From assembly GCA_036924085.1 (NCBI GenBank), contig JAVGWX010000008.1:236001-300000 (forward strand): a stretch of 64,000 nt of DNA. The letters are read 5' to 3'. The stretch comes from Ariolimax columbianus. Taxonomy: Eukaryota; Mollusca; Gastropoda; Stylommatophora; Arionidae. Positions 56,560 through 64,000 of this stretch are shown piece by piece. The translations under genes and the position numbers were made by a program. The notes below the pieces were generated by a model that worked only from the letters and a program-made list of their open reading frames with translations, did no database searches and was not told where the DNA came from. The stretch's first letter is position 1, and the number at the start of each line of letters is the position of its first letter.

Positions 56560-57175
56560 GCGAAGGATTAACACTTTGTAAACACTATATGAAAGAGATC
56601 TGATCACTTGCCAGTGAGAAGATTTGCCTTGGTTCACTTCGAGAGTTGCTCTAGGGGGATGCCTGACTGTTCTCCAGGGCCATTATATTGTGCCCTTCTA
56701 CGATCAAAATGTTGTTTCGTGAAACTGGTTGTTGCGAAAATTGTTACTTTCTGAATCCTGGGATATAATCCCGTTAATTTTTTACCCATGTTTATTCGTT
56801 CGACAGCCTAAGACAGTCAATGCGAACGGAGGACGGCATATTCACTCCACCTAGACGACATGAGGACGGCATATTCACCCCTCCTAGACGGCTGGAGAAC
56901 GGCATATTCACCCCACCTAGACGGCCGGTGGACGGCATATTCACCCCACCCTGAAGACTGGAGGATGGCATATTAACCCACCTAGACGGCTGGTGAACGG
57001 CATATTCACCCCCCCCCCCCACCTATACGGCCGGTGGACGGCATATTCACCCCACCAAGATGACGGGAGGAAAAGTAGGAGACAACGAGTTATCTAGCTA
57101 TCCACTAACTTGTAACAAGATTGGACCAGATTAAGTTGAGGTTTTGTGTTAGTTCAGATGTTTTAATCTTTTCTG
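56560..57175 (+). mobile_element. LTR-like interspersed repeat, copy 2
   Basis: Homologous to 18250-18990 in order (GATCTGATCAC, GTGAGAAGATTTG, TCTACGATCAAA, GACAGCCTAAGACAG, GGAGACAACGAG). It starts right after a CR1 3' end. Where copy 1 has a single CGGCAGAT segment, this copy has an expanded array. Confidence 0.6.
56815..57060. repeat. ~34-bp array within LTR-like copy 2, ~8 units
   Basis: Units contain GGACGGCATATTCACCCC and CCTAGACGGC with variable C runs (57010-57020). Confidence 0.9.
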
Positions 57176-57189
57176 GTGTTGAAAGTCGT

Positions 57190-57574
57190 ACAGTCTGTGT
57201 GGAAACTGCTGCCCAGGATTGGCAGTACACATTATCTCCCATCTATCACATGGGACAGCTGAAAGAATAGCTACAAAATGGCAAGAGAAATGGAACAAAA
57301 TGCAGTCTGATAACAGGCTGAAACTAGTCAAAACAAGGGCAGACAACCACGGATACTTAATGAGCAAAATGAGAAACCAATACAAGACCCAGAGAACAAA
57401 AAAGTGAGATGGAGAGAATAACTAAGGATGGAGAATCTGTATCAGGCTAACAAATCCTAATATGTCTTTTGCAGAAGTGATATTAGCCAGAGAAGATTTT
57501 AATAAGGCATTTTATTTATGATTTGTTCAATTCAGAAAAACAAAGTTCCAGAGATAGGGGAGATGCGTGTTGTT
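57190..57574 (+). other. Possible LINE RNase H tail; otherwise unclassified
   Basis: A 62-codon frame at 57219-57407 reads ERIATKWQEKWNKMQSDNRL, then KLVKTRADN. It resembles the linker after RNase H in I-like LINEs, but the match is weak. Nothing else is recognisable. Confidence 0.3.
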
Positions 57575-58105
57575 CCTCAAACTAGTGGTAGAGACTTTAA
57601 ACAATTTACAACAGTGACAGAGACTTTACACAATTTACAACAGTGACAGAGACTTTACATAATTTACAACAGTGACAGAGACTTTACACAATTTACAACA
57701 GTGGTAGAGACTTTACACAATTTACAACAGTGGTAGAGACTTTACAGAATTTACAACAGTGGTAGAGACTTTACACAATTTACAACAGTGGTAGAGACTT
57801 TACACAATTTACAACAGTGGTAGAGACTTTACACAATTTACAACAGTGGTAGAGACTTTACATAATTTACAACAATGACACAGACTTTACACAATTTACA
57901 ACAGTGGTAGAGACTTTACACAATTTACAACAGTGGTAGAGACTTTACACAATTTACAACAGCGGTAGAGACTTTACATAATTTACAACAGTGGTAGAGA
58001 CTTTACACAATTTGCAACAGTGGTAGAGACTTTACACAATTTACACAGTGGTAGATACTTTACACAATTTACACAGTGGTAGATACGTTACGCAATTTAC
58101 AACAC
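57575..58105. repeat. 29-bp minisatellite, ~18 units
   Basis: Units contain AGAGACTTTACACAATTTAC and AACAGTGGT. Confidence 0.94.
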
Positions 58106-59577
58106 TGGAATATTCCCAAACACACACGTTCAATAAGAATTCTAAATGCAATAGAGTAAAGCCATATCCGAACGATTAGTGGTAGACCTAGAATTCCTTT
58201 CTGACTTTGTGTTTGACATTAAAACTTGACGTTACACTTCCAATATAGTAAACATAAACGCTAAAATTGATGTTAACCATAAAAACAAGAGAATTCATTT
58301 CTGACAAAAGTCTTTGTTAAAAAATGATAAGAACCTGAATTAGCTAAACAACAAAAATCTTTCTAACTCATGGAATGTTAGCTTGAGCTAGACCCTGCAC
58401 TGTAAACCCAGTTCGGTAGTCTACTTTACTATCTACGACAGCCTATAAAAACATTGTTCTATACTTATGTAGTCACGTGTGCCCTCTAGCAGTTGATATG
58501 ATAAACTTGATCTCTGACTGCATTGTACAATAATAGTTTCTTGCTACGATGGTGGGTTGCTCCCTGAGGTTTCAGGTTACAACTCTCTTTTGATCAGGCC
58601 GATCCCTCTGACCGTTCTGATTCTGCGATCAGGGGCCACGGCCGACTCCTCTGACCGTTCTGCGATCAGGGGCCACGGCCGACTTCTCTGACCGTTCTGC
58701 GATCAGGGGCCACGGCCGACTCCTCTGACCGTTCTGCGATCAGGGGCCACGGCCGACTCCTCTGACTGTTCTGATTCTGCGATCAGTTACTTCTCATTTC
58801 TAACAGACCTGCGAGGTCGTGATATCTGTGGGACCTACAAATATGTTTTTCAAATTATGACTTCATAGTGAACATATTTCTTTCTCGTCTCGTTGATCAT
58901 AGAAGGGCCACCATTCACTCCAAAAGGCACAAATACAATGGTCACTGGAGCATAGTGGGACAGCTTCTAGATCAAACTCTCGAATATCAAATTTACTCTC
59001 TTATAAAGACCGCATTCCAGCTCCGCCAAATCAAAGATTACGGGTGACACCAGCACCCTGTTCCTTCATAGCTGACAGGTCAGCAGTCAATCTTGCTCTG
59101 CCTCTGTCCTCTGGAATCATATTGACTCATATGGCTATTTGTCACTCTGTCATTCTACGTATGACAGCCTGACGTCCGATCTAAATGTGACACCCTGATG
59201 TCCGATCTAAAGGTGACAGCTGGACGTCCGATCTAAATGTGACAGCCAGACGTCCAATCTAAATGTGACAGCCAGACGTCCGATCTAAATGTGACAGTAA
59301 GACGTCCGATCTAAATGTGACAGCATGACGTCCGATTCACCTAACTCCTCCACCCCCTACTCGGAACTCAATATGCTACACCCAAAATAGCCAGACTATG
59401 CCTCTACCATATTTTAGTTGATAATTCTTCACGATGCGCTGATCCCGCTAGTCGGACGACGCGAACTGTAAACTGACCCGAACTCGCTGAGTGGGACATT
59501 ATATCCCCGTCCCAACTCACTTTAGCTCCAGAGAATAAACTGCTGTCTCTAGCCCTTATGTTCTCCAGGTCCGTGGT
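58106..59577. other. LTR-like stretch with two short arrays
   Basis: A ~37-bp GC-rich repeat (CTGCGATCAGGGGCCACGGC) lies at 58600-58785, and a 26-bp repeat (CTAAATGTGACAGCCAGACG) at 59155-59335. The right end has TTATATCCCCG, then an AATAAA and CTGTTACA, the layout of an LTR end. No left boundary or target duplication was found. Confidence 0.4.
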
Positions 59578-60960
59578 GCTGTTACATACTGCTCTTTGAC
59601 ACGTAACCTTGTTACATAACGCTCCCTGACACATAACCCTGTTACATACTGCTCCCTGACACATAACCCTGATACATACTGCTCCCCTCCCTGACACATA
59701 ACCCTGTTACATACTGCTCCCCTCCCTGACACATAACCCTGTTACATACTGCTCCCCTCCCTGACACATAACCCTGTTACATACTGCACCTCTGACACAT
59801 AACCCTGTTACATACTGCTCCCCTCCCTGGCACATAACCCTGTTACATACTGCTCCCCTCCCTGACACATAACCCTGTTACATACTGCTCCCCTCCCTGA
59901 CACATAACCCTGTTACATACTGCTCCCCTCCCTGACACATAACCCTGTTACATACTGCTCCCCTCCCTGACACATAACCCTGTTACATACTGCTCCCCTC
60001 CCTGACACATAACCCTGTTACATACTGCTCCCCTCACTGACACATATCCATGTTACATACTGCTCCCTGACACATAACTCTGTTACATACTGCTCCCCTC
60101 CCTGACACATAACCCTGTTACATACTGCTCACTGACACACAACACTGTTACATACTGCTCCCTGACACATAACCCTGTTACATACTGCTCCCTGACACAT
60201 AACTCTGTTACATACTTCTCCCCTCCTTGACACATAACCCTGTTACATACTGCTCCCTGACACATAACCTTGTTACATAATGCACCCCTCCCTGGCACAT
60301 AACACTGTTACATACTGCTCCCTGACATTTAACATTATCACATACTGCTCCCCTCCCTGAAACATAACATTTTCACATACTGCTCCCCTCCCTGACACAT
60401 AACCTTGTTACATAATGCCACCCTCCATGACACATAACACTGTTACATACTGCTCTCCTCTCCTTGACACAATACCCTGTTACATACTGCTCTCCTCCCT
60501 GACACGTAACCCTGTTACATACTGCTCTCTCCGTATTGACACATAACACTGTTACATGCTGCTCCCTTCTCTGACACATAATTCTGTTACATACTGCTCC
60601 TTTCCCTGACACCTATATGTGTCAGGTACTGCTCCCCTACCTGACACATAACCCAGTTACATACGTCTCTGTGACACATAACTCTGTTAATACTGCTCCC
60701 TTCTTTGACACATAAACCTGTTACATACTGCTCCCCTCCCTGACACATAACCCGGTTACATACGTCTCTGTGACACATAACCCTGTTACATAAGTCTCTG
60801 TGACACATAACCCTGTTACATACGTCTCTTTGACACATAACCCTGTTACATACTGCTCCCCTCCTTGACACATAACCCTGTTACATACGTCTCTTTGACA
60901 CATAACCCTGTTACATTCTGCTATCCTCCCTGACGCATAACCTTGTTACATACGAGACTG
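59578..60960. repeat. 35-bp minisatellite, ~40 units
   Basis: Units contain CCCTGTTACATACTGCTCCC and CTCCCTGACACATAA. The left half is homogeneous; the right half (after 60040) varies in length. The first unit overlaps the CTGTTACA end of the LTR-like stretch. Confidence 0.94.
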
Positions 60961-61560
60961 CTCAATCGTTTTCACCTTACCTGTGCTGTCTGTGTAGGTT
61001 GTTCAGTATCATTTGTCAGGACAAACTGACTAGCTCTGAAATGCTTACCCATACTAATATATTGAGCATTCATACACCTCTTAAATTGGCTCAGCAGCTA
61101 CGACGGACGGGGCAAGTCAGCGCATTCCCAAAGCAGTTATACGGTTAACTTAAAACAGATTGATGCTCACCAGGAAGGCATGGGAAACACTAAAGAGAGT
61201 CCTTGAAATAGTCTCTGAAATGCTTCAATGTTGATGTCACCTCCTGAGAGATACTTGCCCAATACCGTGCCACTTGACGAGCTAGTATCACCGAAGGTGC
61301 TCAGATTCAGAGAGAACAGCCATCGCGGAGACTCAGCAAAGCGTGTAGACCCCCCCCCCCCATCCCCCCCCCCATCCCCCCCCCCCCCCAAAACAAAAAA
61401 AAACAAAAAAACAAACAAACAGTAGTTACAACGATTCCACTGCGGTTCCTTAGAGGTGTTCACTGACTGTGGCAGAAGGCCATTCCAGGCTTGGTCTTTA
61501 CAGTCATAAGAGAAAACATATTTGCCAGCAATAGTTGATGCGGTCGCTATCTTTACATGT
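60961..61560. other. Unclassified; C-rich and A-rich simple tracts
   Basis: Poly-C runs lie at 61350-61389 and an A/C tract at 61390-61422. A minus-strand frame (61345-61167) with TSSSSGTVLGKYLSGGDINI, then EAFQRLFQGL looks somewhat coding, but I cannot place it. Confidence 0.35.
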
Positions 61561-61561
61561 G

Positions 61562-61592
61562 ACGGGCAACTATTATTATCACAGTTGCCCGT
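61562..61592. other. Perfect 10-bp inverted repeat (hairpin)
   Basis: ACGGGCAACT and AGTTGCCCGT flank an 11-nt AT-rich loop. It lies immediately upstream of an RT fragment. Its role is unknown. Confidence 0.6.
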
Positions 61593-61599
61593 GAAGGAG

Positions 61600-61732
61600 T
61601 TTTCCCGTCTCTAAACTGGCAGTATCGAAGTGCCAACATGGACGGTAAGATGGTCTCACACCTACGTTTTGTGATCTTCAGTAATAACATTGGAGAAGCC
61701 GAACTAAGCCTGGATGAGCTGAATGAAGTAGT
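61600..61732 (+). pseudogene. RTE reverse transcriptase fragment lacking FADD core
   Basis: The frame reads NWQYRSANMDGKMVSHLRF, then VIFSNNIGEAELSLDELNEV. In related elements HLRF is followed by ADDIV, so four residues including the catalytic Asp pair are deleted in frame. The TG-rich tract begins directly after it. Confidence 0.65.
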
Positions 61733-62252
61733 GTGTGTCTGTGTGTGTCTGTGTGTGTCTGTGTGTGTGTCTGTCTGTGTGTCTGTCTGTGTGTGTGTCT
61801 GTGTGTATCTGTGTGAGTGTCTATGTGTATGTCTGTGTCTGCTGTGTGTATGTCTCTGTGTATGTCTGTGTCTGCTGTGTGTATGTCTCTGTGTGTGTGT
61901 GTGTATGTATGTGTGTATGTGTGTGTGGCTTTGTGTGTATGTGTGTGTCTGTGTGTGTGTCTGTGTCTGCTGTGTGTATGATCTCTGTGTGTGTCTGTGT
62001 CTGCCTGTGTGTCTCTCTCTGTTTGTGTCCGTGTCTGCATGTGTGTATGTCTCTGTGTGTGTCTGTGGCTATGTGTCTCTCTGTGTGGTCTGTGTGTGTG
62101 TCTGTGTCTGTGTGTATGTATCTGTGGTTCTGTGTCTGTGTGCATGTATGTGTGCCTGTGTCTGCCTCCTGTGTGCATGTCTCTCTATATATTTGCTTCT
62201 ATGGCTGTGTGTCTGTCTGTGTGTCTGTGTATCTGGGTCTGTGTGTGTGTAA
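61733..62252. repeat. TG/TGTC microsatellite-like tract
   Basis: Mixed TGTG, TGTC and TGTA motifs run for about 520 bp. The long cysteine/valine frames across it are a by-product of composition. Confidence 0.95.
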
Positions 62253-62394
62253 AAAAGGAGGGTGGTGGGGAGAGGTGTGCGAGAAGCATCTGCTCAAATC
62301 ATTCCCCAACTGTTTACGATTGCTTTAAAAACTTAAACACAGCCGGCCATTGGTTGGATCATCATTATCGTGCCGTCTCCACATTGGGGGTTGG

Positions 62395-62735
62395 CTATAA
62401 TCTATCCCCAATTGTCTCTGCTCCGACGGTACACTCAGTCAGGCTGTGTCCCGACCACATTTTAATTTTGTCTGTCCATTTGTACCTCTGTTGCCTTCTG
62501 GCACATTTGGACTCCACTCTTCCAACCATCATAACTTTCAGCAGACTGTCAACATATTTGGTTTTTCTGCGCTTCAGAAGCGCCTTCTCTAATTTGAGTT
62601 GTTTCATGATCTCATTATTTGTTTTCTCATCCTTCCAGGAAACTCGTCCGTCTTCTGAATACCAACATGAAACAGGCGTCAATACCCATCTCCTGTCACA
62701 GCCCAGGCCCCTTCTCCATGCACAAAGCATTTAAT
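62395..62735 (-). pseudogene. RTE C-terminal fragment
   Basis: The minus strand reads VSWKDEKTNNEIMKQLKLEK, ALLKRRKTKYVDSLLKVMMV and RQQRYKWTDKIKMWSGHSLT with a final ECTV. It is the 3' end of a BovB-like RTE. It faces the plus-strand fragment at 61600 across the TG tract. Confidence 0.75.
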
Positions 62736-62739
62736 GATT

Positions 62740-64000
62740 CTCATTTGTAGTTTCTGACACATCCACTTGGAGAGAAGTGTATGCGTCAGCTGTCAAGTGT
62801 ATTCTTTGCCATTACAACTCTCTGCCTTCCGCATAGGCTATCCTCTGTTGGTAGCTGGCCTAGTTAAAAATTACTGGACACTTGTTACAGACTTTCTACA
62901 TTTATGTGGACCTCAACGTATGTACTTTCTTTCCTTTTGGTGAACACTATAACTTGTCTTTTTTAACGTTGATTTCCGGCCGACATTACTGGCTCGTGCT
63001 GTTCTAGGAGTAAGATGCAGGATGTCAGTGTTTGTATACTCAAGACAACAATAACTGACCAGTTTTTGTGTATGTTATGTTTCAATGTTGTCATGTAATT
63101 TCATACCGATGCATTCTTGGCCTTTACTGTAAGACATATAGTACAATCTGAATGTGCAGTGACCTTTCACTGACCTTCAAAATCTGATTTCAATAAATTA
63201 AGGACTATCCGGAAAGTTTCTCAGAATTCACGTGTCGATCACAAAACTGACATGAAAAGTGTTGACTGGCGATCTGAACTTATTTGACCATTGATTTAGT
63301 TCAGAAGCAAAGTACTGGAAGATTGACACACCTTATATGGGATGTTACGAGCTGTTGGCATGTTGGAGGCAAGAATGTTTGTGCCTGTTACAGCAGGAAC
63401 ATTTGATGTGTCAAGACAGGATGTTAGTCTGCGATGACATCGCTAAAAGAGGACTGGGACTTTCAGACTTGTCCCACATGTGACGTTCACGAATAACGAT
63501 TGAGAGTTGCCTAGCTCTCTCTTGGGAGACCCATGGTTGGAACCACTCTCCGGAACCAATGTCTGCAGCGTACGACGATTGACCCTGGTCAATGATGCGG
63601 AAACCTTTTCAGACAAGGCAGGTCACATGTTGAGACGAAACGATGGTTGACAGAGCACGGCGACAGCAGTCTGGTACCCCCTAGGCAAAAAGAGACCCTA
63701 GGGAAGACCTCCAATGGGTTGATCGAACTTCCCTGCTGTCCGCTATAACATCCGAGATGCCTCTAGTGGAACGCTCCCCCCCCCCCCCTTTCCACAGACG
63801 TGGTGTGCTGAAGGCGGGACCGGCAGGTACGACGAGGAGCGGGTCATCGAGATCAGAACAGCAAATTAATCTTAATCGTTTCCTCACCCAAAACTAAGAA
63901 GGTCAGACGCTCCTGCTCTCTGCTCTCTGCTCCATACACGTGGACATTTGTGCAGTGCCCACTGCGGCTGCCTACACCTGCCCAAACGTCACTATACCAA
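62740..64000. other. No recognisable feature
   Basis: Mixed-composition sequence with a poly-C run at 63776-63788. No convincing exon, array, RNA gene or transposon block. Confidence 0.5.

Noticed and set aside
61638..62734. Cysteine/valine-rich frames of 200-250 codons
   Set aside because: They translate a TG/TGTC microsatellite. The first 31 codons are an RTE fragment.
63681..63887. Short minus-strand frame with a poly-glycine run
   Set aside because: The poly-C tract creates the glycines. No supporting motif is present.

Overview
This is animal (metazoan) nuclear DNA. It has spliced exons with consensus GT/AG sites, several clades of non-LTR retrotransposons (CR1, RTE, and an RNase H-bearing I/Nimb-like group), hAT, piggyBac and mariner remnants, tRNA-derived SINEs, and an exceptional density of tandem arrays. 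The repeat mix and the large, divergent introns suggest a bilaterian invertebrate, perhaps a mollusc. That is an impression, not a proof.

The one host gene I can support is a homologue of microcephalin (MCPH1), on the minus strand. Six coding exons can be joined with consistent splice phases: a short first exon (38682-38658), most of the N-terminal BRCT domain (36162-35958), the domain's end and linker (35052-34947), an exon with the MCPH1-type MQPxDF motif (17516-17334), a basic helical exon (5504-5408) and a 48-nt exon (1410-1363). The gene runs off the left edge. About 664 coding nucleotides are spread over 37.3 kb. The introns are almost entirely transposons and minisatellites.

Layout. 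1-5407: SINE pieces and AT-rich arrays in introns 5 and 6. 5505-17333 (intron 4): a piggyBac relic split by a 3.0-kb RNase H-bearing LINE with a 14-bp target duplication, then a full-length 4.1-kb RTE element with an 11-bp target duplication, then RTE debris. 17517-34946 (intron 3): CR1 and RTE fragments, an LTR-like family, a 1188-bp solo-LTR-like insertion, a 49-copy 56-bp array, and two arrays grown out of RTE coding sequence. 35053-38657 (introns 1-2): RTE, mariner and SINE fragments. 38704-64000: intergenic, with a 2.1-kb hAT element (8-bp target duplication) containing two internal arrays, a SINE whose promoter half is tandemly amplified, two large CR1 copies (one inserted in a 29-bp minisatellite), a chimeric SINE/LINE insertion, and further arrays to the right edge.

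The recurring theme is minisatellites seeded inside transposon sequence. In at least eight places the repeat unit is a recognisable piece of a hAT transposase, an RTE reverse transcriptase or 3' end, a SINE pol III promoter half, or an LTR-like element. I found no operon, CRISPR array or prokaryotic system. Nothing here is demonstrably a new molecular system; the novelty is in how this gene and its introns are built.
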